Part shown: one piece after another, positions 40,427 to 49,569 of the stretch
How the letters are laid out: every line of letters begins with the position of its first letter
Numbering within the stretch: the first letter of the stretch is position 1
From: 2-12-FULL-60-25 sp003576745
GTDB taxonomy: Bacteria; Patescibacteriota; Patescibacteriia; 2-12-FULL-60-25
Assembly (NCBI GenBank): GCA_030272835.1
Contig: SZOQ01000001.1
Coordinates: forward strand, 143,482 to 207,481
DNA: 64,000 nucleotides
Reading direction: 5' to 3'
The notes under the pieces: model-generated
The model's database searches: none
The model's input: the letters and a program-made list of their open reading frames with translations, nothing else
Told to the model about the DNA's origin: nothing
Program-made: the position numbers and the translations under genes

Positions 40427-41989
40427 TTAATCGAACTGATGACGACCCCAATTTACGAGTTTTGTTTTTCGCTCTTCGCGCGGTTTTGTATTGATCGATG
40501 GGTCGTCATACATGGAATCGTCATTGTAATGCGTCGTGGATACTTCTTCAAAAATAGCTCCGCTGTCCGTCCAAAACCGATGCTTCACGCCACGCTGAAT
40601 GACAAGGGTGTCGCCGGGATACAGTGTACGGCGGTATTTCCCTTCAAGTTCCACTTCGAGCTTGCCTGCGAGCATCTGGAATGTTTCTTCTTTTTTCTTG
40701 TGATGATGATAGGGATGACGCTGGCCGGGAAGCTGTATGAGAAGTTTTTTGCAGTACTCTCGATTGATGCAGTCAATGATGACAACACCGCACTCACGAA
40801 AATTCTTCATGCCATAATGATGCGAAAGCTCAACACTAAATTCCAGACCAACGGGAATACGAGCGGCATTTAACATGCCTTTCACGTCATGGATCACGCC
40901 GTAAATCAGCTCTTTTTTTCCCAATGGCCGCTCTGAAAGCGAAGCAAGAAGCGGCATATTCTTGGCATAATCGCGATCGGCGACAATCCCGTCACGCCAT
41001 TGGCCGCTTGACATCTGGCCCTGTTGTATGGGAAATGCGAAAAAGACGTCATCACGATGGATTATCTGTCCCTTCTTGATATCCCCCATCGCGAACACTC
41101 CACGCATAAGCAAATGAAGGTCTTTCGCCTCATCCGCCTGACCCCACAATGATTCTTCATTCCCGCATGAATCCACGGCATCCTGATAGGCCGTGAGCCA
41201 TGCTCGAACCTGATCCGGATTTGCCGAATAGGCGTTGAGTTTGATGGTATCAGTGGGAACGCCGACATGTTTTTCGAACATGCGCGCTCCCTTGGCAAAG
41301 GCAAGCTGAATCGCGCTCGTATTGTCCGGATCTTCATGCGTGGAAAAACCGATAGTGATTTCGGGATACCGCTCGCGCATGACTTCGATTTGACGAAGAC
41401 GTAATTTATTTTTCGGCGTTGGGTAAACGGCCACGCAATGCATGAGAGCGAAATTCGCGTAACGATGATCCAAAAAGCTGACCAGATTATCGACATCCTT
41501 CATGTGCATGCCGCCCGTCGATACGATCATCGGCTTTCCTGCTTGAACGGCTTTTTCGAGCAATGGCCAGTCTTTTGCCGAACAACTGCCTATTTTCAGT
41601 ATTTCAATTCCTTGTCTCGCAAGCTGATCGACGGACGGCTCATCGAAAGGTGTACACATGGTCAAGAGACCGTGCTCTTTTGTTTCGCGAATAAGTTCAG
41701 CGAACTGATCCTCTGATAACTTTGTGGAGAGAAAACGTTGGACGTGCTTATTATCCTTGTTGTTTTTTTCTGCCGGATGAACAAACGTATCCAAATCCCG
41801 AAATTGGAGCTTCACGGCCGCCTTTACACCGAATTCTTTCGCCAATTTTGCCATTTCGCGAATAATCCGCTTTCCGTGTTCTACGTCGCCCTGATGATTG
41901 TTCGCCATTTCAAAGACAAACAGCCCTTCGAAATTGAACTGCTCCTCGCGTGGCGTATGGGTCATAAGTGTATGGGGCAGATTATCCAT
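40427..41989 (-). CDS. NeuB-family nonulosonate synthase fused to SAF and cupin domains
   Basis: From the ATG at 41989 the protein has 520 residues. The NeuB TIM barrel has VFEMANNHQGDVEHGKRII, AVKLQFRDLDTF, LTMCTPFDEPSVDQL, EILKIGSCSAKDWPLLE, IVSTGGM and IGFSTHEDPDNTSAIQLAFAKGARMFEKHVG. It is followed by a SAF/antifreeze-like segment (MGDIKKGQIIHRDDVFFAFP). The last 150 residues form a cupin (LPGQRHPYHHHKKKEETFQMLAGKLEVEL, PGDTLVIQRGVKHRFW) with a His-rich metal site. NeuB condenses phosphoenolpyruvate with a hexosamine or hexose; the cupin may bind or isomerise the sugar. A GGGGG stretch 4 nt before 41989 is the closest thing to a Shine-Dalgarno sequence here. Confidence 0.85.
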   Translation of the reverse strand: MDNLPHTLMTHTPREEQFNFEGLFVFEMANNHQGDVEHGKRIIREMAKLAKEFGVKAAVKLQFRDLDTFVHPAEKNNKDNKHVQRFLSTKLSEDQFAELIRETKEHGLLTMCTPFDEPSVDQLARQGIEILKIGSCSAKDWPLLEKAVQAGKPMIVSTGGMHMKDVDNLVSFLDHRYANFALMHCVAVYPTPKNKLRLRQIEVMRERYPEITIGFSTHEDPDNTSAIQLAFAKGARMFEKHVGVPTDTIKLNAYSANPDQVRAWLTAYQDAVDSCGNEESLWGQADEAKDLHLLMRGVFAMGDIKKGQIIHRDDVFFAFPIQQGQMSSGQWRDGIVADRDYAKNMPLLASLSERPLGKKELIYGVIHDVKGMLNAARIPVGLEFSVELSHHYGMKNFRECGVVIIDCINREYCKKLLIQLPGQRHPYHHHKKKEETFQMLAGKLEVELEGKYRRTLYPGDTLVIQRGVKHRFWTDSGAIFEEVSTTHYNDDSMYDDPSINTKPREERKTKLVNWGRHQFD

Positions 41990-42024
41990 AATCCCCCGGA
42001 AGTGCAACTTAGCAAAATATATGA

Positions 42025-42786
42025 TTAAATCAAGGATTCCGGCGGGGTGTATCGTGGAGAGCGACCTTCGCCACTTCGCCTATTCATGAGTGTTTCAGCG
42101 ATCTGAAAATCGATTTCATGATCGATATTTACGGAACGCTCTTCAGGCATCCAAAAAAAAGCAAGGCGCCTTCCGGATGTCGATTTCAGCTCAAGAATGG
42201 TTGAGGGTCGATATACATCGACGGCACCCGTATGAACATGAACTTTTGGTAACAACTGGCGAGGACCGTTGTACGGCTCATCCATATTTGTAAACTCCTT
42301 TGGCAGGAACGGCTGTAAATATTTGCCATCTTCGGATATTCTCCACATTTTATATGGATGTTTCGGCGACTCGTGAATGGCTCGTACAGCGTCAGCTTCG
42401 GGGTTTTTCATGAGTGTTTCTATGCCAACGTCAATATCTTCCGCCGTCCGAAGTGGTGATGTCGGTGCAAGTCGAAGAAGAACGTCGGGCTCATATCCTT
42501 CCGACTCCTTTAAAAAATTGAGGGTGTGCGTTAAAAACTCCACGTCTGTCGCCAAATCTCCTGAAATCTCTGCGGGCCTCAAAAACGGGACCTCCGCGCC
42601 ATACTGCGCCGCCACCTCCGCAATCTCCCGATCGTCGGTAGAGCAAATGACGCGGGTAACATATTTTGATTTTTTCGCTTCTTCTATCGACCACGCGATC
42701 AACGGTTTTCCGCACAGTTCACGGATATTTTTCCGGGGGATGCTTTTTGATCCTCCTCTCGCCGGAATAATTGCGAGGACATTCAT
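42025..42786 (-). CDS. CMP-nonulosonate cytidylyltransferase (NeuA-type)
   Basis: A 253-residue protein with LAIIPARGGSKSIPRKNIRELCGKPLIAWSI, STDDREIAEVAAQYGAEVPFLRPAEIS, LRLAPTSPLRTAEDID and the C-terminal NIDHEIDFQIAE. These are diagnostic for acylneuraminate/nonulosonate cytidylyltransferases. It activates the NeuB product as a CMP sugar for a transferase. It overlaps the upstream gene by 4 bp. Confidence 0.92.
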   Translation of the reverse strand: MNVLAIIPARGGSKSIPRKNIRELCGKPLIAWSIEEAKKSKYVTRVICSTDDREIAEVAAQYGAEVPFLRPAEISGDLATDVEFLTHTLNFLKESEGYEPDVLLRLAPTSPLRTAEDIDVGIETLMKNPEADAVRAIHESPKHPYKMWRISEDGKYLQPFLPKEFTNMDEPYNGPRQLLPKVHVHTGAVDVYRPSTILELKSTSGRRLAFFWMPEERSVNIDHEIDFQIAETLMNRRSGEGRSPRYTPPESLI

Positions 42787-44195
42787 AGCATTTCGAGAAT
42801 ATACTGCACAACGCGATGCGACGACCTACCGTCTACTTTATACAACAGCCGCTCTTTGAGCCGACGCCGCCCCTCCTTGTCTGCCTCTGGCTCTTTTAGA
42901 TAACGAAGAATAGCATTGATAAGTTCATCATGACTTTGAACATATGCAACACCGCCGGATTCAAGTACGGCCTTAAAATGTTCGCGATCATAATTACGAC
43001 GCACGGAATGCCAGTAGTCGAGCTTTTGGTCGCCGTCATATCCGATCATGATGACGGGTTTATTAAAAGCGTTGGCATCGAGTGTTATCGTCGACTCCAC
43101 ATTAATAACTATGTCGCTATACAAGAGAGAATTAACGAGGTGGACGATATCTTTATTTGTAAATACCCATTGAAATGTCTGCGACATTGGTGCGTCCGTC
43201 GACAATTCTACTTTGTCCGTGAAATACGTTCCGGGCCTATCCATGATGAAATGTCTCAGATTCTTCAGCGTCTCGGCAGGAGAACGATACTTCGGATGAA
43301 AGCGTGCGAGCACCTGTATATCGCGTGGTATTTTCCCCGATTCGATTGCATTATCTAGTGCGATGAGGATGTCGTTGATGGTCGGAAGCTTAAAATCGCC
43401 GGGAATGGCAAAAAGAATAAGTGGTTTCGAGGGATCTGCGCCGATATTTTTAAAGAAATCTTCTCGCGGCACGCGAAGTTCAGGACGTACATAGTAATCA
43501 AATTGGGGAAATCCCATCACGCGAATTTTTTCTTCCGGATAATCCCCAATATCTATGGTCTGTTGTTTATTAATTTCGTTAAATACTAAAATTCTATCGG
43601 CAATGACACGTGTAAATCCCCTCGTGGTCGGAACATCCCAACTTTTCATGGTTGTTACCGTCGTAATACCGTGTTTTTTTGCATACCGAAGCAGACGGCA
43701 ATCTTCGGGTGAAAACATGTTTGGAGCGAATAGCAGATCTGGCTTATATCTATCAAAAAGGTCTTTACAGTATGCATCCGGCCAATGATAATAAACGGAA
43801 CGCAAAAAGTGCCGCCATAACCTAAAACGTCCGAGGAATCCAGCGAGCAGTTCAAGGCTATAACGGAATTTCTTTTTGTGCTTCAGATACAAATCTTTTC
43901 GCTTCACATAAGCGGAATAGCTTGGAAGCGAATTCCATGCGAGATGATATGCAAAAAATTCGAATGCATTCATTCCCAATGGGATAAATTCGATCACGAC
44001 GCCCTCCCGTAAATATGAATCCTGATAATATCGAATTTTTTCCTGCTCTCCGTCATCGCCGCGGACGAGGAGCACAACGTAGTGCCCGGCACTAACGAGC
44101 CCATCTAATACGCCGGATCGTACAAAAATACGATCTACATCTCCGCTATATATGCTGAGAAAAATAATCTTTCTTTCTTTCTCTGTTTTGAACAT
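42783..44195 (-). CDS. Predicted GT-B-fold transferase (CDP-glycerol transferase/WecB-like layout)
   Basis: I cannot assign this 470-residue protein firmly. It has two Rossmann-like halves. The first has IIFLSIYSGDVDRIFVRSG, KPDLLFAPNMFSPEDCRLL and TTVTTMKSWDVPTTRG, and the second has EKIRVMGFPQFDYY, LILFAIPGDFKL, VLARFHPKYRS and YSDIVINVESTITLDANAFNKPVIMIGYDG. The last stretch resembles the donor/phosphate site of CDP-glycerol glycerophosphotransferases and surface-polysaccharide transferases. Being directly upstream of NeuA, it is a candidate nonulosonosyltransferase. Confidence 0.55.
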   Translation of the reverse strand: MFKTEKERKIIFLSIYSGDVDRIFVRSGVLDGLVSAGHYVVLLVRGDDGEQEKIRYYQDSYLREGVVIEFIPLGMNAFEFFAYHLAWNSLPSYSAYVKRKDLYLKHKKKFRYSLELLAGFLGRFRLWRHFLRSVYYHWPDAYCKDLFDRYKPDLLFAPNMFSPEDCRLLRYAKKHGITTVTTMKSWDVPTTRGFTRVIADRILVFNEINKQQTIDIGDYPEEKIRVMGFPQFDYYVRPELRVPREDFFKNIGADPSKPLILFAIPGDFKLPTINDILIALDNAIESGKIPRDIQVLARFHPKYRSPAETLKNLRHFIMDRPGTYFTDKVELSTDAPMSQTFQWVFTNKDIVHLVNSLLYSDIVINVESTITLDANAFNKPVIMIGYDGDQKLDYWHSVRRNYDREHFKAVLESGGVAYVQSHDELINAILRYLKEPEADKEGRRRLKERLLYKVDGRSSHRVVQYILEML

Positions 44196-44211
44196 GATTG
44201 TTGAGCCTGCC

Positions 44212-45576
44212 CTATTTTGAGCGTTTCGTCAATCGGTTTTTAATGCGGCTCCATACCGCTCGGTCGTAACTGTCAAACCTGGTAAAAACCTGCCAAGTAA
44301 GGGAAAGGCTGGGATAAATACGGACAATGGAAGCATAACGCAAAACATTGTAGAGATAGAGACTGATGACATACTCGATTGCAATGCCGATGACTCCGAA
44401 CAGCAATAACATGATGGGTGCAAAAACGAGAAAAAGACCAAAACGCACTAATACAGCAAAGAATGCTGCTCGCTGTTCCTGTTTTGAATAAAAGAATGAG
44501 GTGAGAATTAAAGACACGCCGGTAAAGGGAGCATAGAGCAGTAATATCGAGAAAAGCGGAACAGCGGAAAGATATTGTGGAAAAAAATAACGAAGAAATA
44601 TCGGTGCAGAAATATACGCAGCCAGTGTCACCAAAAAATAAAATGGCAAACTATATTTAATCCCGCGTTCAAGGATTGTTTTCAGTCGATCTTGATCCCC
44701 GGCTTCTGCCGAAATGGCAGGTATCAATATGTTCTGCATGGGGACAATCCCCATCACATATGTTAGAAGTTTTTCGGCAATCGCAAACAATGCTACCGCT
44801 TCACGCCCAACGAAGTACTGGACAACAAATAGCCGAAGATGTTTTTCAGAAAGACGAACATATTTCTGCAAAACCACCCAAACACCCTGGTCAAAAATGA
44901 GTTGCCAAAATGGTCTCAATGTGAATGCAATTTTCAGACGGAAATAATCCGCTTTAATGAATGGCAAAAAAAATAATGGCGTAATGGCAATCGAAATAAC
45001 CATTGCCCAAAGTAATCCTTCAATACCCGATCGAAACACAAACAATGCCGCGAGAATACCTGCGCCGCGAATAAACTCTTCGGCGACATCAAACAGGCTT
45101 TGTTCGGCAAAGCGCTGACGGGAAGATAAGTCGAACCGTATGAATTCGGATAAGGGAATGGCGAGAAACGTCCATGACAATATACCGAGAAGCTGAATGA
45201 TGTCTCCGCTGTAATAACGACTGAGTATGGGGGAAGCAAAATGTATAAATGTCCACAAAAGAATTCCTACAATAATTTTAAAAAAAAGCAGTCCTCGGCC
45301 AAGCTGTATCATTGATGCATAATCGCCATCTTTATGTCGTCTTGCAGATTGAGCAATAGCGACTTGATTGATCCCCTGGAAAAAAAATGTGAGTGAGAGG
45401 CCCCAAGCTGCCAGTGAAAGCTGATACGTACCATATTCATGCAAGGAAAGTCTGGCAATAATAAGAAACGTTATCGCCATCCCTATAATTTTCAATACAA
45501 ACGATCCACCGGACGCCCAAGCAAAGCCTTCCCCGACACGGCGAAGAAATGTTCTGTTCCGCAGTACGTCCGTCAT
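44212..45576 (-). CDS. Wzx-type polysaccharide flippase
   Basis: From the ATG at 45576 (MTDVLRNRTFLRRVGEGFAWASGGSFVLKIIG) this is a 454-residue protein with about 12-14 TM helices and the MATE/MVF plan of oligosaccharide flippases. Examples are RLSLHEYGTYQLSLAAWGL, ALFAIAEKLLTYVMGIVPMQNILIPAISAEAGDQ and RYFFPQYLSAVPLFSILLLYAP. It moves the undecaprenyl-linked repeat unit across the membrane. Its start overlaps the GT4 stop by 4 bp. Confidence 0.88.
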   Translation of the reverse strand: MTDVLRNRTFLRRVGEGFAWASGGSFVLKIIGMAITFLIIARLSLHEYGTYQLSLAAWGLSLTFFFQGINQVAIAQSARRHKDGDYASMIQLGRGLLFFKIIVGILLWTFIHFASPILSRYYSGDIIQLLGILSWTFLAIPLSEFIRFDLSSRQRFAEQSLFDVAEEFIRGAGILAALFVFRSGIEGLLWAMVISIAITPLFFLPFIKADYFRLKIAFTLRPFWQLIFDQGVWVVLQKYVRLSEKHLRLFVVQYFVGREAVALFAIAEKLLTYVMGIVPMQNILIPAISAEAGDQDRLKTILERGIKYSLPFYFLVTLAAYISAPIFLRYFFPQYLSAVPLFSILLLYAPFTGVSLILTSFFYSKQEQRAAFFAVLVRFGLFLVFAPIMLLLFGVIGIAIEYVISLYLYNVLRYASIVRIYPSLSLTWQVFTRFDSYDRAVWSRIKNRLTKRSK

Positions 45577-46709
45577 AGCCTTTGTATCCACTCCATAATA
45601 GCACCCGCCCGCCGATCCCATGTGTAAGACGCTGACAAAACTTTGTTTGCTTGTGCCATACGCTGGGCAAGATCCGATTGCCCGATCAAATGAAGAATGC
45701 CTTTCGCAAGTTCCCCGGGATTATCCGGCTCCACAAATACCGCATTGGTATCGCCGAGAATCTCATGAATCGACGGCAGATCCGACGCGACAATGGGTTT
45801 TGCCGCAGCGAGATATTCAAAAAGTTTGATCGGCGATGTGCTGAATTGCGATTCGTGGCTCTTAGCGGAATTCGGAAGTACGAGAATATCGGCCGAATGG
45901 AGATATTTCGGAATCTCCCGATGCGGCCTGTGCCCCACAAGAAGAATATTGGGAGTATGACGGTATTCTTTTTTGAATCGCTCAATATCCTGCGGAGTAC
46001 CTCCGACAAATACAAAAAGAATATTCGTTGCGAATCTGGCGGCATCCGCGAGCACATGCGCTCCCTTCCAGTCATACAAATGTCCTGTGTAAAGGACGAT
46101 GGTCTGATTGGGCGGGAGTTGTAAAACTTCGCGTAGCTTCGTCTGTGATTGATGAGCACTGAACATCGACGAATCGAATCCGTTTGGAAGAACGCGGATG
46201 CGTTCCTTAGGATATCCCATGACCCGTTCGATCTTCTCCGCCTTCCACTGATTCGTAGATACAATGCCGTTCATCCTTCGGAGCAGGCGTTTCCACATTC
46301 CGACAAATCGCTCCGGATACCTATGCATTTCAAAAATCACCTTCCGCTTTCCGAAAGACAAAAGCCATGCCGCAAAAATGTCCCTGGAAAAAACGCTGTC
46401 CTGTGCGGAAAAATTTCTGCAGGCCCGCCAGGCTGAAAACGAAAACGTTATCTGTTGAATCCAAAAACCTATTACGCCGAGGGAACCAATCAAATCCCAT
46501 GACCAAATGTATCGAATTTGAAAGGATGGTTCAATGCCATAATATCGAAAAGCATCTTCTTGAATGGGGTTCTTTCGTTTCGGAACCACGAGCGTCACAT
46601 CCATCCCATGCTCTGCGAGAGCCCTGCACATATTCGCAATCTGAAGACCATGCGCCTTCTCCGTGGGCATGCGTGCATTCGCGATGTATAAAACGGAAGC
46701 GTTCGTCAT
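45573..46709 (-). CDS. GT4 glycosyltransferase
   Basis: A 378-residue GT-B enzyme: N-domain VLYIANARMPTEKAHGLQIANMCRALAEHG, linker RVLPNGFDSSMF, C-domain VLYTGHLYDWKGAHVLADAA, VFVGGTPQDIERF, ILLVGHRPHREIPKYLHSADILVLPNS and donor region SPIKLFEYLAAAKPIVASD. Unlike the GT4 enzymes at 20.8-23.2 and 53.8-59.4 kb it carries no repeat-derived loop. It overlaps its neighbours by 4 bp on both sides. Confidence 0.88.
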   Translation of the reverse strand: MTNASVLYIANARMPTEKAHGLQIANMCRALAEHGMDVTLVVPKRKNPIQEDAFRYYGIEPSFQIRYIWSWDLIGSLGVIGFWIQQITFSFSAWRACRNFSAQDSVFSRDIFAAWLLSFGKRKVIFEMHRYPERFVGMWKRLLRRMNGIVSTNQWKAEKIERVMGYPKERIRVLPNGFDSSMFSAHQSQTKLREVLQLPPNQTIVLYTGHLYDWKGAHVLADAARFATNILFVFVGGTPQDIERFKKEYRHTPNILLVGHRPHREIPKYLHSADILVLPNSAKSHESQFSTSPIKLFEYLAAAKPIVASDLPSIHEILGDTNAVFVEPDNPGELAKGILHLIGQSDLAQRMAQANKVLSASYTWDRRAGAIMEWIQRL

Positions 46710-47347
46710 GATACAGAATGATTTTTCTTGAGTAGAACAAAAAGGTGTGAGGGATCATCGGAATGAGTCGACATGCGCTGCACCAAAAACCCGGTTTCTT
46801 CCACCATTTTCTGAATGTCCTTCTGTAAAAAACCCTGCTTCCCAACTTCCCAATAATGCTGCCCATCAAAAACGTGTTTCTTCCAAAAATGTGGAATCTT
46901 CAGGATCCATTCACTCTTTTTAAGAAGGGGGATTTTAAACGTAAACGTAATACAACTTCCTGCGTACGGGAGTGTGATGAGTGCACAGTCTCTCGTAACA
47001 CGAAAAATCTCTTCCAAAGCCGCTTTTACTTGGTCCGGCGGGAGGTGTTCTAACACTTCAGCGCAGAGCACAAAATCATACGCCTCATTTTGCATCGGTA
47101 ACCGAACCGCGCTTGCAACGATATCGGGATGTAAAGATGGATCAATATCCACCGTTTCAACATGAATACCAACTTTTCGTAACGTATCAAGAACGAGGCC
47201 GTTCCCAATTCCTATTTCCAAAATTCGAGAGGCCTTTGATTCAAAAATAGCTTGTAATTGATACCAATAATTGATCCAACGCTCCTTGTGAATGTAGCGC
47301 GGACGAAAATAGTGTTTTGCTTCTACTTGAATATTGAGGTCATCCAT
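46706..47347 (-). CDS. Class I SAM-dependent methyltransferase
   Basis: From the ATG at 47347 (MDDLNIQVEAKHYFRP) the product has 213 residues. Motif I is ILEIGIGNGLVLDTLRK, the acidic strand is VETVDIDPSLHPDIV, and YDFVLCAEVLEHLPPDQVKAALEEIFRV follows. This is a small-molecule or sugar methyltransferase, probably modifying the polysaccharide. It overlaps the GT2 gene by 8 bp and the GT4 gene by 4 bp. Confidence 0.85.
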   Translation of the reverse strand: MDDLNIQVEAKHYFRPRYIHKERWINYWYQLQAIFESKASRILEIGIGNGLVLDTLRKVGIHVETVDIDPSLHPDIVASAVRLPMQNEAYDFVLCAEVLEHLPPDQVKAALEEIFRVTRDCALITLPYAGSCITFTFKIPLLKKSEWILKIPHFWKKHVFDGQHYWEVGKQGFLQKDIQKMVEETGFLVQRMSTHSDDPSHLFVLLKKNHSVS

Positions 47348-48140
47348 ACTTTTTCTCTGATCCAAAAAGGAGCGCACGAAAGAACCTGAATTGAACCCGC
47401 ATCTTTGCACACTCAACACTCCACGGCATGCTCTCTGTGGGGTGGAACAGATTACGAAATGATTTCAAAAAAATGACAATGAGGGATATCAAACTCTTAC
47501 ATGCACCGCGATACCTTTTCCAGGTAGGTTGATTTTGATATCTACGAAATAAAATGGGAATATCTCGTATTTCCACGTCTTCCATTATCTCTTCCGGCCC
47601 TGAAAGATAATAATTCCAGTGACCTTTTAAAATAGAAACTTCAGTATCGCTTGGATATTCAATCCTTTCATGAACAGCCTTACGAAAATGAATCTTTGGA
47701 TTTATCTTAAAAAAACGCGTCTGATACCCCGGATAGCTGGAAGCATATTCAATACGGCGGCCGCGATAAATAATCCGCGGAGTAATTTTGTATATACGCA
47801 CCCCAGGAGGATTTTGTTTTACGATGTCGGCGATTTCATGAACAAGCTCGGGTTCTGCTCGTTCGTCAGAATCAATATAAAAAAACCAGCCTGTTCGCGC
47901 AGCCTCGAGACAACGGTTCCGTACGGCTGCAAAATCCGTAATCCTGTGCGGTCCCGTCGCTTGCGGATCTTGCGGGATAACGCGCGCGCCATATCGTTGC
48001 GCAATTTCCAGGGTCCCATCCGTGCTCCCGCCGTCGCAAACGATAATGTCCTCAAAATCCTTTACGGATTCCAAAGCGCGCTCCAAGGTTGCCGCGGAGT
48101 TAAAAGTGAGAATGCCGACGCTCGCGTTTATCTTCTCCAT
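47340..48140 (-). CDS. GT2 glycosyltransferase (WaaE-like)
   Basis: A 266-residue GT-A enzyme with VGILTFNSAATLERALESVKDFEDIIVCDGGSTDGTLEIA, GWFFYIDSDERAEPELV (DxD: DSD) and YPGYQTRFFKINPKIHFRKAVHE. This pattern is shared with the WaaE/KdtX group of LPS-core beta-glucosyltransferases. The C-terminal third is basic and may contact the membrane. It overlaps the deacetylase gene by 13 bp. Confidence 0.87.
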   Translation of the reverse strand: MEKINASVGILTFNSAATLERALESVKDFEDIIVCDGGSTDGTLEIAQRYGARVIPQDPQATGPHRITDFAAVRNRCLEAARTGWFFYIDSDERAEPELVHEIADIVKQNPPGVRIYKITPRIIYRGRRIEYASSYPGYQTRFFKINPKIHFRKAVHERIEYPSDTEVSILKGHWNYYLSGPEEIMEDVEIRDIPILFRRYQNQPTWKRYRGACKSLISLIVIFLKSFRNLFHPTESMPWSVECAKMRVQFRFFRALLFGSEKKYG

Positions 48141-48925
48141 AATTTTTGTAATGTCGTATCAAAGACGGCAAGCCAATCCATAATGCGTGTCATTCTCCAA
48201 CGGAATGCAAAGGCGCCGATTCCCTTTTGAACAACGATCCTTTTTATAAGAAAAGGATCCATATTGGGATAAACCATCCCCTGTTTTATACACACACCTG
48301 CAACATATTTCGCATTTTGCGTCAAGAAACGCACCTTCGGATTAACGGATCCTTTTGGATACGCGATATACCGACAAGGCTTTCCGGTGATACTCTCGAT
48401 TTTATCTTTGCTCTGTTGGAGTTCAAATCGAACCTCGTGATCGGCTAATCTTGTGAGCTTTTTATGCGTTATGGCATGTGAACCAATCTCAATGAGAGGG
48501 TCCTGTGATAAATGACGTATATCATCATGGGTAAGCAGTTCATGCGCATTACCGAGTTCATTCTTTAGCGGATCTACGCTCACGAACACGGTTGCGGGTA
48601 TGCGATATCTATGCAAAATGGGTAGCGCGGTTGTCACGATGTCTTGATAACCGTCATCGAATGTCACAGCTACGGATCCGTCCGGGAGATCCTTGTCCCC
48701 TTTTACGTACGAAACGATATCGGATAACGATACGGGATTCGCAACATGGCGCAAAAGCATGAGCTGCTTTTCAAAATCAATCGGCGAAATGGAAAAGGGA
48801 TCTTGTGATTCAGAGATGGAATGATAAAACAATACACAAACTTCTTTGGAGGGAGAAACGATGCGAAAAATACCCCGGAGAGGGATGAACAAACCTATAT
48901 ATATATTGCGCATTATTCTCCTCAT
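48128..48925 (-). CDS. Polysaccharide deacetylase (NodB, CE4)
   Basis: I start at 48925, whose ATGA overlaps the methyltransferase stop; the longer frame is a shadow. The 265-residue protein has one N-terminal hydrophobic stretch (NIYIGLFIPLRGIFRIV), then VLFYHSI, SVAVTFDDGYQD (catalytic Asp pair), IGSHAITHKKL (metal His pair HxxxH) and CRYIAYPKGSVNPKV. CE4 enzymes remove N- or O-acetyl groups from sugars, here probably from the lipid-linked or finished glycan. Confidence 0.88.
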   Translation of the reverse strand: MRRIMRNIYIGLFIPLRGIFRIVSPSKEVCVLFYHSISESQDPFSISPIDFEKQLMLLRHVANPVSLSDIVSYVKGDKDLPDGSVAVTFDDGYQDIVTTALPILHRYRIPATVFVSVDPLKNELGNAHELLTHDDIRHLSQDPLIEIGSHAITHKKLTRLADHEVRFELQQSKDKIESITGKPCRYIAYPKGSVNPKVRFLTQNAKYVAGVCIKQGMVYPNMDPFLIKRIVVQKGIGAFAFRWRMTRIMDWLAVFDTTLQKLWRR

Positions 48926-49569
48926 ACACGTTCTGCTTTCACTACAAAAGAGAGAGAAAAAAGCGATGGCCACACATGGGCTAGTCCTTTCATAAGCGTG
49001 CCGACGATTGGTTTGTCCATCCAGGGTGGATTCAACCCCCATGCAACAATCCGCCACCCGTTCTTTTCAAGATTACGGCAGAGGACGGACTGCGTATACC
49101 AGTATACGTGACCCTTGCGTGGCGTATTATTCTCTGGAACGCGGCCGAAAAGCACCTGAAGACGAGCCGGCAATGAGGCGAAATTTGGCACAGAAATAAT
49201 CAGCGTTTCAACGCGAGAATGGAGTGACGCGAGAAGCGGATCTGGTGTATACAAATGCTCGAGAACATCAAGCGCTGTTGCCGTCTTAGCATTGCGTTCC
49301 GGCACATAGCCGCCCGCAAAATCACCTTCCTGGGTATCAAGACCTTTCTCATGACAGTGCTTGATCGCGGTAGAAGAAATATCCGTTCCCCAGGCCTCTA
49401 TCCCCTTTTCACGAAGTTTCGCGAGAAAAAAACCGTCGCCGCAACCGATATCTACAACGGGTCCGTCCGACGCATCGAGCCAGGCAAGCGCCTGAGTATG
49501 CCGAAAAACCTCATTTTGATTCCAGTGATTCCAGTATGCATCTTCAAAAGTACGGAGAGTATCAGCCAT
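48922..49569 (-). CDS. Class I SAM-dependent methyltransferase
   Basis: A 215-residue protein with motif I GPVVDIGCGDGFFLAKLREKG, WGTDISSTAIKHCHEKG, ATALDVLEHLYTPDPLLASLHSRVETLIISVPN and KGHVYWYTQSVLCRNLEKNGWRIV. This is typical of the methyltransferases of O-antigen/capsule loci. It overlaps both neighbours (4 bp and 8 bp). Confidence 0.87.
   Translation of the reverse strand: MADTLRTFEDAYWNHWNQNEVFRHTQALAWLDASDGPVVDIGCGDGFFLAKLREKGIEAWGTDISSTAIKHCHEKGLDTQEGDFAGGYVPERNAKTATALDVLEHLYTPDPLLASLHSRVETLIISVPNFASLPARLQVLFGRVPENNTPRKGHVYWYTQSVLCRNLEKNGWRIVAWGLNPPWMDKPIVGTLMKGLAHVWPSLFSLSFVVKAERV

Noticed and set aside
48922..49057. Longer N-terminus for the NodB deacetylase (start at 49057)
   Set aside because: It would overlap the methyltransferase gene by 136 bp; the ATG at 48925 gives the ATGA junction used by the neighbouring genes and a complete domain.
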